Below, one piece after another: positions 1 to 5,800 of a DNA stretch of 5,810 nt (position 1 is its first letter; every line of letters starts with the position of its first letter). The position numbers were made by a program, and so were the translations under genes. The DNA is from Anaerolineae bacterium (GTDB taxonomy: Bacteria; Chloroflexota; Anaerolineae; SpSt-313), in NCBI GenBank assembly GCA_023511475.1, contig JAIMBM010000219.1, forward strand, positions 1-5,810, read 5' to 3'. Below the pieces are notes generated by a model, which worked only from the letters and a program-made list of their open reading frames with translations, was not told where the DNA came from and made no database searches.

Positions 1-605
1 GCCACCGACAGGCCGCCCGGCTCGGGGATGATCAGGGCGTCGGCCGTGTATCCCTTCATCAGGCACGCCAGCGTGCCCCCGCCGCCGCCGGCCTCTTCCT
101 CGATCACGCTGTGGACCTGCAGGTCGCCGCGCAGCGTGATGCCAGCATGCCGGATCGCCCGCACCGCGCCCAGGATGGCCGCCAGACCTGACTTCATGTC
201 CAGGGCGCCTCGGCCGTAGATCCGGCCGTCCCGCTCCTCGGCCCCCCAGGGATCCACCGTCCAGGCGTCGGTCGGCTCGGGCGACACCACGTCCACGTGA
301 CCGTTCAGCACCAGCGACCGTCCGCCTCCGCTCCCCTGCAGGCGGCCCACCACATTGGGCCGGCCGCGGTATCCCCAGGGCACGCTGACGTAGGCAGGGT
401 GGCGCCGAACCTCCTCCGGGTCGGCCTCGAAGGCCGTGACCGCCAGCCCCAGCGCGGCCAGCTTCCGCCGGAGCGCCTCCTGACAGGACCCCTCCTGGCC
501 GACCACACTGGGGATCCTGACCAGCTCTTTGAGATCGTCAATGATCTGCCCCTCGCCGCGCTCCACCTCGGAGACGACTCGTTCCTCAATGATGGATGTC
601 ACCAT
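1..605 (-). CDS. M20 family metallopeptidase (ArgE/DapE-type deacylase), N-terminal part
   Basis: This is the first 201 codons of a zinc-dependent amidohydrolase of the M20 family, which runs off the left edge. Family members of this type are usually about 375-430 residues, so roughly half is present. Visible motifs are GHVDVV at residues 102-107 (His103 metal ligand, Asp105), GRGALDMKSG at 131-140 (Asp136, bridging metal ligand), EEEAGG at 169-174 (Glu170 catalytic base and Glu171 metal ligand by family alignment) and IIPEPGG at 192-198 (Glu195, probable ligand). No signal peptide is seen, so it should be cytoplasmic. The ATG at 605-603 is supported by GAGGAGGAG at 619-611, five bases upstream. 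The family includes acetylornithine deacetylase, succinyl-diaminopimelate desuccinylase and various dipeptidases; the fragment does not fix the substrate. Its divergent neighbour is a peptide-type binding protein, which fits a peptide or N-acyl amino acid role. The family call is firm and the substrate unknown. Confidence 0.93.
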   Translation of the reverse strand, partial: MVTSIIEERVVSEVERGEGQIIDDLKELVRIPSVVGQEGSCQEALRRKLAALGLAVTAFEADPEEVRRHPAYVSVPWGYRGRPNVVGRLQGSGGGRSLVLNGHVDVVSPEPTDAWTVDPWGAEERDGRIYGRGALDMKSGLAAILGAVRAIRHAGITLRGDLQVHSVIEEEAGGGGGTLACLMKGYTADALIIPEPGGLSV

Positions 606-745
606 GGCCGCTCCTCCTCAAGCGGACTGTTCTCTCCCTGTCATCCTGTCGCCTGCCGGCCAGGCTACGCAGGAACCCGCGGAAAGCCTGTGGAACGTCC
701 CCGCGGATTCCATCCGGCCCGCTGGGCCTGCCAGGAGATGCGGAC
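606..745. other. Divergent intergenic region between M20 gene and family 5 binding protein
   Basis: This 140-base gap must carry the control regions of both divergent genes. It holds the Shine-Dalgarno sequence of the M20 gene (611-619, minus strand) and that of the binding protein (AGGAGA at 733-738). I see no convincing -35/-10 pair on either strand. Two short GC-rich inverted repeats are present: GCCTG/CAGGC at 651-665 with a 5-base loop, and GGCCC/GGGCC at 716-728 with a 3-base loop just before the second ribosome site. The octamer CCCGCGGA occurs at 676-683 and 700-707, a 24-base period. None of these is long enough to call an operator with confidence. Confidence 0.4.
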
Positions 746-1477
746 ATGGAGCGGATCGTGCGGTGGTGCCTGTTAGGCGTGCTGGGCGCGGTGCTGCTGC
801 CTGCGCCCTTCGCCCTCGCGGCACCCAGGACCGGGGCAACCCTGGTCTTCGCCAGGCAGGAGGAGACCGAGACGCTGGACCCCCACAAGACTACTACCAT
901 CTCTTCGGCCGAGGTGGACTACCTGATCTACGACACCCTCACGTCGCTGGACTACGACAACACGGTCAAGCCGGGTCTGGCGGAGAAGTGGGACATCTCG
1001 CCCGACGGCAAGACGTACACCTTCACGCTGCGACAAGGGGTCAGGTTCCACTCGGGGAAACCGCTGACGTCCGCCGACGTGAAATTCACGTTTGACCGCT
1101 GGAAGACGGTCCGGGGCTCCCCCACCGCGTTCAACATCGCGCCGGTGGAGAGCGTGGAGACACCCAATCCACGCACGGTGGTGCTGCGCCTCAAGGAGCC
1201 CTTCTCGATCCTCCTCATCAACCTGGCGGGGTATGCGGCCAGCATCCTCAACCAGGAGTTCACCCAGCGCCTGGGCGACGACTATGGAACCGGCGCGGGC
1301 AAGGTGGACGGCACCGGTCCCTTCATCCTCGACGACCGCAAGGCGAGCCAGTCGATCACGCTCGCCAAGAACGAGGACTACTGGGGAGACACCGCGCTGC
1401 TCGACACCGTCGAGTTCCGCGTGATCCCCGACGAGTCCTCGATCGTCTCGGCGATGCCCGGCACCGGCTGGCTGTAG
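746..1477 (+). CDS. ABC transporter substrate-binding protein, family 5 (Dpp/Opp type), 3' end replaced
   Basis: This encodes the N-terminal half of an extracytoplasmic solute-binding protein of family 5, whose members bind peptides, nickel or other solutes for ABC importers. The ATG at 746 follows AGGAGA at 733-738 and begins a Sec signal peptide (MERIVRW, a hydrophobic core, then a likely cut near ALA-AP at 24-27). No lipobox Cys is seen. The family signature runs over residues 76-118 (PGLAEKWDISPDGKTYTF and on through FHSGKPLTSADVKFTFDR), followed by DGTGPF at 188-193, NEDYWG at 209-214 and FRVIPDESSIVSAM at 224-237. After residue 237 the match to the family stops and only PGTGWL precedes the TAG. 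The product would be 243 residues against a usual 500-540, so the second lobe is missing. The tail lies on the minus-strand MalE-type gene read backwards. The in-frame reading back to 596 has no signal-peptide logic and was not used. The encoded fragment should not fold into a working binding protein. Confidence 0.9.
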   Translation: MERIVRWCLLGVLGAVLLPAPFALAAPRTGATLVFARQEETETLDPHKTTTISSAEVDYLIYDTLTSLDYDNTVKPGLAEKWDISPDGKTYTFTLRQGVRFHSGKPLTSADVKFTFDRWKTVRGSPTAFNIAPVESVETPNPRTVVLRLKEPFSILLINLAGYAASILNQEFTQRLGDDYGTGAGKVDGTGPFILDDRKASQSITLAKNEDYWGDTALLDTVEFRVIPDESSIVSAMPGTGWL

Positions 1478-2637
1478 CTCACCTGCTGCGCGGCGGCCAG
1501 GGCGTCCGGGTTCTCTGCGAGGGCCGGGTCGTCCAGCACGTCGAGGCGCACAGGGATGTTCCCGATCCCGGCCTTGAAGAGCGGCAGAGGCAGGTTGGCG
1601 CCCAGGTACACCGCCAACTCGGCCGCTGCCTGCTTCTTCTGGCTGTAAGCGTTGATGGCCAGGCCATGGATGTTCAGGAGAGGCCTCGGCATCTCGCCGT
1701 TGGGGAGCCTGGGCAAGACGGCCATACCCACGTCCACGCCCGCCTGCTTGTAGACAGGGTACTGGTTGGCGTTCATGATGATGGCGCCGACCTTACCCTC
1801 GGTGAACTTGCCAGTGAGCAGGTTCCAATCCAGATCGGGCGGGATAAGCTTGTGCTCGTTGCGGAGCCTGAGCAGGTACTCGAGCCCCTGGACAGCGCCG
1901 GCGTTGGCCACGCCGATGTCGCTCGGGTCAAAGCCCTCGGGCCCTGAGCCAAAGATGTAGCCGCCATAGCCTCCGACGAAGCACCAGCCGAACCACATGT
2001 TGTTGTCCAGCAGCAGGAAGCCGTACTGCCCGTCCTTCGTCAGGCTCTTGCCGACCTCGATCAGCTCCTCCATGGTGTCCGGTGGCTCGGGGATGAGCGC
2101 CTTGTTGTACATGAGGACACAGGTGTCGGCAATCAGCGGGACCCCATACAGCTTGCCCTCGAAGGAGAGCGACTGGAGGGCGCTCTCCTGATACTGGCCC
2201 CGCTCCTCGGCCGGCATGGCCTCATCGATCGATGCGATCAGGCCGGCCTGGCTCCAGACCCCGGTGTTGGTGTGGGGAATCTCGCAGATGTCGGGGCCCT
2301 CACCCGCCGGGAACGCCACCTCAACCTTGTTGAGCAGGTCAAAGTAGGGATAGTTCACGACGGTGACGTTGTCGCCGGTCTTCTCCTTCCAGGCCGCAAG
2401 CACCTCGTTCAGGGCTGCGAGGTCCGCATCGCTCATATAGACCCACAGGGTCAGCTCGGTCGGCTCGCGGGCCGGTTGCGGCACCGCCGTCGGCTCGGCG
2501 GCCGTCGGGTGCTCCGCCGGTTCAGAGGTCGGCGGCGATGGTGTGGCCGTAGGCGCTGGCTTCGCACAGCCCAGAGGTGCGATGACCAGCACGGCCAGGA
2601 TCAGCGCGACCAGCCATACGTGTTTCCGCTTGTTCAT
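1378..2637 (-). CDS. MalE-type sugar ABC transporter substrate-binding lipoprotein, C-terminal end replaced
   Basis: This is a family 1 extracellular solute-binding protein resembling the maltose/maltodextrin-binding protein MalE. The ATG at 2637-2635 follows AGGAGG six bases upstream. The longer frame to 2658 adds only MARRRKD and lacks such a site. Residues 1-23 form a signal peptide with a probable lipid-modified Cys24 (PLGC, an imperfect lipobox). A Pro/Thr/Ala/Glu-rich linker spans about 25-60. The binding domain starts at ELTLWVYMSD and shows GEGPDICEIP (112-121), SQAGLIASID (129-138), GKLYGVPLIADTCVLMYNK (161-179), ANAGAVQGLEYLL (244-256), FTEGKVGAIIMN (278-289) and a C-lobe segment ending PVPGIAE (391-397). 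From about residue 397 the frame reads backwards through the family 5 gene and ends at a chance TAG, so the last 40 or so native residues are absent. It follows the hydrolase gene by 31 bases in one operon. The ligand is probably an oligosaccharide but is not fixed by the sequence. Confidence 0.92.
   Translation of the reverse strand: MNKRKHVWLVALILAVLVIAPLGCAKPAPTATPSPPTSEPAEHPTAAEPTAVPQPAREPTELTLWVYMSDADLAALNEVLAAWKEKTGDNVTVVNYPYFDLLNKVEVAFPAGEGPDICEIPHTNTGVWSQAGLIASIDEAMPAEERGQYQESALQSLSFEGKLYGVPLIADTCVLMYNKALIPEPPDTMEELIEVGKSLTKDGQYGFLLLDNNMWFGWCFVGGYGGYIFGSGPEGFDPSDIGVANAGAVQGLEYLLRLRNEHKLIPPDLDWNLLTGKFTEGKVGAIIMNANQYPVYKQAGVDVGMAVLPRLPNGEMPRPLLNIHGLAINAYSQKKQAAAELAVYLGANLPLPLFKAGIGNIPVRLDVLDDPALAENPDALAAAQQVSYSQPVPGIAETIEDSSGITRNSTVSSSAVSPQ
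1447..1457. other. Tail-to-tail junction between two truncated binding-protein genes
   Basis: Reading left to right, family 5 protein sequence remains plausible up to the ATG codon at 1454-1456 (…SSIVSAM). Reading right to left, MalE-type sequence remains plausible to the GAG codon at 1449-1447 (…PVPGIAE). The two therefore overlap by about ten bases, CTCGGCGATG, which fit both genes. Beyond this point each frame runs on the opposite strand of the other gene until a chance stop (1477 for plus, 1378 for minus). This is the pattern of a breakpoint or assembly join, not of natural gene ends. The exact base is inferred from family resemblance remembered without alignment software. Confidence 0.75.
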
Positions 2638-2643
2638 GTCTTT

Positions 2644-2649
2644 CCTCCT
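2644..2649 (-). promoter_or_regulatory. Ribosome binding site that sets the MalE-type gene start
   Basis: AGGAGG on the minus strand lies six bases before the ATG at 2637-2635. It falls inside the alternative longer reading, so it argues for the internal ATG, which also begins directly with the Lys/Arg-rich signal peptide MNKRK. It sits in the 31-base gap after the TAG of the hydrolase gene. Confidence 0.85.
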
Positions 2650-2668
2650 GCGAGCCACACGCTCGCCA

Positions 2669-4699
2669 CTACGGTGAACCCAAGACCGCTACCCTTATCG
2701 TTCCGGGCGCCAGAAGGCCCGCTGCAGTGTTGGTCCGGCCATCTGGAGTGACCTCGAGGGCCTGCACGCCTCTCCCTTCGGCGCACGCGGGCTCCTCAGG
2801 ACGCCCGGTCGGGTTCCACTGCACGATCGCCAGGCTGCCGCAGGCTTCATAGGCGCGGACGGCTACGGAAGGGTTCTCGATATTAAGGCCGTCGCGGTCC
2901 ACAAACCTCCCATCGAGCAGCCAGCGGGCATACTTACGCTGCAGGCCGGTCAGGGCGCGCAGATATGCGCTGAGACGCGGCGCCCGGGCCATAGAGCCGC
3001 GGGCGGCATCGATCTCTACGTTGAAGCGGAGCCCATTGACGAAGGCAAAGGCAGCCTCGGAGAGGTCCTCTCGCTCGGTCATGCGGTCGGTCAGGATATG
3101 CCCGGGGAAGGTATAGCGGAACAACTCTGGCATGGAGTCAGGTGCAAGCTGGAAGCCAGGCCATGCCCCGTGTGTGATATCGATGTAGCCAGCAAAGGCG
3201 TCGGTCAGGCACTCGGCCACGATGGCAAAGTCGGTATCAATGGCCTTGAGCTCCTCGCGCAGAGCCTGCAGGTTCCGGCGCTGTGGCTCCCCAAAGGCAA
3301 GCGATGGCTTCTGATGCGGATGGTCGGGATGGAAGCAAGGGTAAGGAGGCTGCCCGCCGATCTGATCAAAGAGCACGCCGCTGGCCCCGAGGCCATGCAC
3401 CGCCCGGCCCTGGCTGCGGAGCTGGTCGAGCCACTCCGGACATGCCGGGCAGGCGATGGCGAATTGCTTCTGACTGGCCACGTCCAGCAGGGTGCCCGGA
3501 CCCCAGAAGCAGTACGACTCCTGGTAGGGCAGGCCCCATTGGGTCCTGACGGCCAACCGCTCCCCGTGCGCCTTGTAGAAGGGGGTTGCCGGGTCCAGCA
3601 GGCGCCCCTGGGTGTAGAGGATGGCATGCCCGCCGCGATCGCGGACCGCGGCCAGGGCCGCCTGCAGCCTATCCTCGCCGCCCATGCGCGGATCGGGCCG
3701 GTACGAGACCGGGTAGCCGTTATCGTGGCCACCCTGGTACCAGCCGAAGAGGAACAGCGTATCAAGCCCTGCCTCTTCGGCCTCATCGTACAGCTGGGAG
3801 ATGCCTGCATAGTCCCAGTTGATCTCGCCATACTGGTGCTTCATGATGGTACACACCCAGCCTGGCATCCGGCGCACCCAGGGCGGCGGGTCCGGTGCTT
3901 GCATCCATGTGTGTGCCCAGGCCCGATAGCGGCGCGCCCCCCAGTGCCAGTCCCCGACGTGCGGGGCTACGCCAGAGGGTCCGGATTCCCACCGCTCACC
4001 CTCACCGACGAACGGGTACTTGACCACAGCCAGCGAGAGCGTCTCCTCGCCCTCAAAGTGCTTGCGGACGTAGAGGCAGGTTGCCTGCAGTGACGGGTCG
4101 TAGCTGGCCAGGTAGAGGCCCTGGTCCGCAGCGTAGAGGTCCAGCCACTGCATGGAAAGTGGCCCCGGGTAGAGGCCCCGCAGGCGGTTATGCTCCAGGC
4201 TGTAGCCGCGGAAGCCAGTATCGCCGCCGAGCCTCGCCAGGGGCTGAGGCACCCGCTGACCGCAGCCGGCGGGCCAGGCCAGGGCGTCGGCGGCCGGATC
4301 GCCGCCTACCGTGCGCACGCCGCGGATCCAGGGGAACCACACCTCGCGCACCGTGATACAAGAGCGATTCTCCAGAGTGATCCGCCAGAGGCTCTCCCCA
4401 TCATCGGCCAACTCGACCGTCAGGCGCAGGGTGATCTCGGCCGGACCCTCGGCCGTGAGCAGACGGGGATAGGCGATTGTGATGCGGCGGGAATCCGCCT
4501 CGAGCACCGGAGGCTCCTGCGCCTCCGGTACGACCTCGCGCTCCAGGCAGTGCCCGTCACTATAGATCAGCTTCCAGGGCACTCCCGGCCGCTGTATGTA
4601 GTTCTGGCGCGTCGCCCGGTTCTCCAGGCTCAGAAGAGCTCCGGAAGGATCAAAGGACAGGGCAAGTCCTCGACCAGCCAGCACTGCCATCTCACCCAT
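2669..4699 (-). CDS. Glycoside hydrolase-like protein, probable DUF6259 family
   Basis: This 676-residue protein reads as a three-part glycosidase. It has a beta-rich N-terminal domain (about 1-250), a TIM-barrel-like middle (about 275-565) and a short beta C-terminal domain (about 610-676). The phrases WHWGARRYRAWAHTWM (251-266), FLFGWYQGGHDNGYP (316-330), GVLFDQIGG (441-449), FAIVAECLTD (491-500) and FRYTFPGHILTDR (527-539) recall proteins annotated as DUF6259, a family with glycosidase-like folds and poorly known substrates. That assignment is from memory. Asp445 and Glu496 lie at strand ends where barrel glycosidases place catalytic acids; naming them is inference. No signal peptide is seen, so the enzyme should act in the cytoplasm on imported sugar. 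The start at 4699 uses GAGG overlapping the LacI stop codon, with seven bases of spacing; a second ATG at 4690 is possible. It lies between the regulator and the MalE-type gene in one operon. A hydrolase role is likely; the bond cut is unknown. Confidence 0.82.
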   Translation of the reverse strand: MGEMAVLAGRGLALSFDPSGALLSLENRATRQNYIQRPGVPWKLIYSDGHCLEREVVPEAQEPPVLEADSRRITIAYPRLLTAEGPAEITLRLTVELADDGESLWRITLENRSCITVREVWFPWIRGVRTVGGDPAADALAWPAGCGQRVPQPLARLGGDTGFRGYSLEHNRLRGLYPGPLSMQWLDLYAADQGLYLASYDPSLQATCLYVRKHFEGEETLSLAVVKYPFVGEGERWESGPSGVAPHVGDWHWGARRYRAWAHTWMQAPDPPPWVRRMPGWVCTIMKHQYGEINWDYAGISQLYDEAEEAGLDTLFLFGWYQGGHDNGYPVSYRPDPRMGGEDRLQAALAAVRDRGGHAILYTQGRLLDPATPFYKAHGERLAVRTQWGLPYQESYCFWGPGTLLDVASQKQFAIACPACPEWLDQLRSQGRAVHGLGASGVLFDQIGGQPPYPCFHPDHPHQKPSLAFGEPQRRNLQALREELKAIDTDFAIVAECLTDAFAGYIDITHGAWPGFQLAPDSMPELFRYTFPGHILTDRMTEREDLSEAAFAFVNGLRFNVEIDAARGSMARAPRLSAYLRALTGLQRKYARWLLDGRFVDRDGLNIENPSVAVRAYEACGSLAIVQWNPTGRPEEPACAEGRGVQALEVTPDGRTNTAAGLLAPGTIRVAVLGSP
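4506..4529 (-). repeat. Perfect 9-bp inverted repeat inside the hydrolase coding region
   Basis: ACCGGAGGC and GCCTCCGGT form a perfect 9-base-pair stem with a six-base loop (GCAGGA in the transcript). It covers codons 57-65 of the hydrolase. There is no T-tract after it in the transcript sense, so it does not look like an intrinsic terminator. It may be a chance product of GC-rich codons or may affect RNA stability. Confidence 0.5.
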
Positions 4700-4706
4700 G
4701 CACAGA

Positions 4707-4711
4707 CCTCA
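4707..4711 (-). promoter_or_regulatory. Ribosome binding site of the hydrolase overlapping the LacI stop codon
   Basis: On the minus strand the bases TGAGG combine the LacI stop codon TGA with GAGG, a weak Shine-Dalgarno sequence seven bases before the hydrolase ATG at 4699. The gap between the two coding regions is only nine bases. This layout suggests translational coupling, so that ribosomes ending on the regulator restart on the hydrolase. Confidence 0.65.
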
Positions 4712-5716
4712 GCCGACCGTGGATTCTCGCGCGATCAGCCGCGGCGGCAGGAGCACCTGCGGTTGCTCCAGCTCGCGGCCCTCGAGGATGTCTACCAGCA
4801 TGCGCGCTGATACCCGCCCCAGCTCGGCGGCATGATCGAACACCGCCGTGCACGGCGGCGCCAAAAGCGGGAAAAGCGGGCTATCGGCAAAGCCGAGCAC
4901 CGCCACGTCCTGCGGCACGCGCAGCCCAAGGCGCGATGCGGCCTTGAGGGTGCACATGGCCGCGCTCTCGTTGGCCGCCGCGATGGCGGTCGGTCGCGCC
5001 TCGGAGCGCAACAGGTCCTCGACGGCCTGTACGAGGTCGGCAACCGTCGGCGCCCTGACAGGGTCGGGCGCACGCAGGCCCTCGGCCTCCAGGGCGGCCT
5101 GGAAGCTGGTGACCAGGCGATGGACCACGCTGGTAGCCATCGAGTCGGCTCCCTCCTGGCGGACCAGCACGATCGAGCGGTGCCCTAGCTCTACCAGGTG
5201 TCGGACGGCGACCCGGGCGGACTCTTCCAGGTCGCTATCCACAAAACAGAGGCCCGAGTTATCGGCGCAGCGGCCGATCATCACAAAAGGCATCCCCGAG
5301 CGGCGCAGGACCTCTACGCGGGGGTCGTGCAGCTGGGTATGGAGGAGGAGCACCCCATCCATGGCGCGGGCGCTGACGTTGGCCTCGAGCTCGAGATCCG
5401 CTTTGGGCTCGCGGAGCAGGGGCATCACGGCCAGACGGTAGTCCGTCTCGGCGAGGACCTGCCCTACGGCCAGGGTGAAGGTGCTCAAGAGCATCTGAAA
5501 GTCCACGATATTGATGGGGTGGACCAGGGCAATGACGTTGCTGCGTCCTCTGGCGAGGGCCTTGGCAGCGGCGCGGGGGTAGTAGCTGAGGCGTTGCATC
5601 GCCTCTTCTACGCGGCGCACCGTCTCGGGGCGCAGGCGCTTGGTCTTGTTGATGACGTAGGACACAGTGCCGACGGACACGCCGGCTTCTCTGGCCACAT
5701 CGTAGATGGTGGGCAT
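4709..5716 (-). CDS. LacI/GalR family transcriptional regulator
   Basis: This full-length, 335-residue regulator has an N-terminal helix-turn-helix (IYDVAREAGVSVGTVSYVIN, 4-23), a hinge (about 44-58) and a periplasmic-binding-protein-like sugar sensor domain (about 61-330) ending in RESTVG. The sensor shows the family phrases FVDSDLEESARVAVRHLVEL (158-177), GHRSIVLV (178-185), AIAAANESAA (244-253), RVPQDVAVLGFADSP (266-280) and ARESTV (329-334). Residues that usually read bases in the recognition helix are Val15, Gly16 and Tyr20 by alignment to LacI Tyr17, Gln18 and Arg22. Leu54 keeps the minor-groove position of LacI Leu56, while Arg48 replaces the usual hinge Asn. The ATG at 5716 follows AGGAGG by nine bases. 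Upstream lie a strong promoter and two matching palindromes, so it most likely represses its own operon until a sugar binds. The effector is unknown, probably a product of the neighbouring hydrolase. Confidence 0.96.
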   Translation of the reverse strand: MPTIYDVAREAGVSVGTVSYVINKTKRLRPETVRRVEEAMQRLSYYPRAAAKALARGRSNVIALVHPINIVDFQMLLSTFTLAVGQVLAETDYRLAVMPLLREPKADLELEANVSARAMDGVLLLHTQLHDPRVEVLRRSGMPFVMIGRCADNSGLCFVDSDLEESARVAVRHLVELGHRSIVLVRQEGADSMATSVVHRLVTSFQAALEAEGLRAPDPVRAPTVADLVQAVEDLLRSEARPTAIAAANESAAMCTLKAASRLGLRVPQDVAVLGFADSPLFPLLAPPCTAVFDHAAELGRVSARMLVDILEGRELEQPQVLLPPRLIARESTVG

Positions 5717-5725
5717 GGGGTGGAG

Positions 5726-5731
5726 CCTCCT
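5726..5731 (-). promoter_or_regulatory. Ribosome binding site of the LacI regulator gene
   Basis: AGGAGG on the minus strand lies nine bases before the ATG at 5716-5714. The spacing is slightly long but the motif is a perfect anti-Shine-Dalgarno match, and the start gives the standard short N terminus of LacI proteins (MPTIYDVAREAG). Confidence 0.85.
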
Positions 5732-5742
5732 GGGCGGACGCG

Positions 5743-5756
5743 GTGAAGCGCTTCAC
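5743..5756. promoter_or_regulatory. LacI-family operator O1, downstream of the promoter
   Basis: GTGAAGCGCTTCAC is a perfect 14-base palindrome centred on CG. It contains AAGCGCTT, which fits the AANCGNTT core common to LacI-family operators. Its centre lies near +16 from the predicted transcription start, so a bound repressor would block initiation or early elongation. It is the leader-proximal member of a pair and also could fold in the RNA leader. Confidence 0.85.
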
Positions 5757-5759
5757 AGG

Positions 5760-5771
5760 TGAAGCGCTTCA
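5760..5771. promoter_or_regulatory. LacI-family operator O2, over the transcription start
   Basis: TGAAGCGCTTCA is a 12-base perfect palindrome that abuts the -10 box (5772-5777). Its centre falls at the predicted +1, near 5765. Together with O1 it forms a direct repeat of period 16: GGTGAAGCGCTTCACA at 5742-5757 and GGTGAAGCGCTTCAAT at 5758-5773. Sixteen bases are about one and a half turns of DNA, so two bound dimers would sit on roughly opposite faces. Confidence 0.85.
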
Positions 5772-5800
5772 ATTGTAGCACACTTTCAGAAGGCTGTCAA
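5772..5800 (-). promoter_or_regulatory. Sigma-70 type promoter of the LacI-hydrolase-binding protein operon
   Basis: On the minus strand, TTGACA (5800-5795) is followed by 17 bases and then TACAAT (5777-5772). The -35 box is a perfect consensus, the -10 box has five of six bases, and the spacer is optimal. The predicted start is a G near 5765, giving a leader of about 49 bases before the ATG at 5716. The -10 box touches O2, which indicates tight repression by a LacI-type protein. The region is also visibly more AT-rich than the coding sequence around it. Confidence 0.88.

Noticed and set aside
651..728. Short GC-rich inverted repeats as a terminator or operator
   Set aside because: Stems are five bases, there is no T-tract, and such pairs are expected by chance in DNA this GC-rich.
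596..745. In-frame N-terminal extension of the family 5 binding protein from an ATG at 596
   Set aside because: The added 50 residues are not signal-like, overlap the start of the divergent M20 gene, and the ATG at 746 has its own ribosome site and signal peptide.
297..1095. Plus-strand frames at 297-776 and 529-1095 over the M20 gene and start of the binding protein
   Set aside because: They overlap genes with clear catalytic or family motifs in other frames and have low-complexity translations.
1447..1477. A transcription terminator between the two convergent genes
   Set aside because: No hairpin followed by T residues is visible; the sequence is coding-like on both sides of the join.
2638..2658. 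Longer start for the MalE-type gene at 2658
   Set aside because: It adds only seven residues, and the strong AGGAGG at 2649-2644 lies inside the extension and points to 2637.
3098..4093. A 331-codon open frame on the plus strand
   Set aside because: It lies wholly antisense to the hydrolase gene, shows no family motif, and has the Pro/Arg/Leu-rich look of a GC-driven shadow frame.
4190..4810. A 206-codon plus-strand open frame across the hydrolase start and LacI end
   Set aside because: It is antisense to two well-supported genes and carries no recognisable domain.
5198..5746. A 182-codon plus-strand open frame opposite LacI
   Set aside because: It is a shadow of the conserved LacI coding sequence; its His/Gly/Asp-rich text matches no fold and it runs into the operator region.
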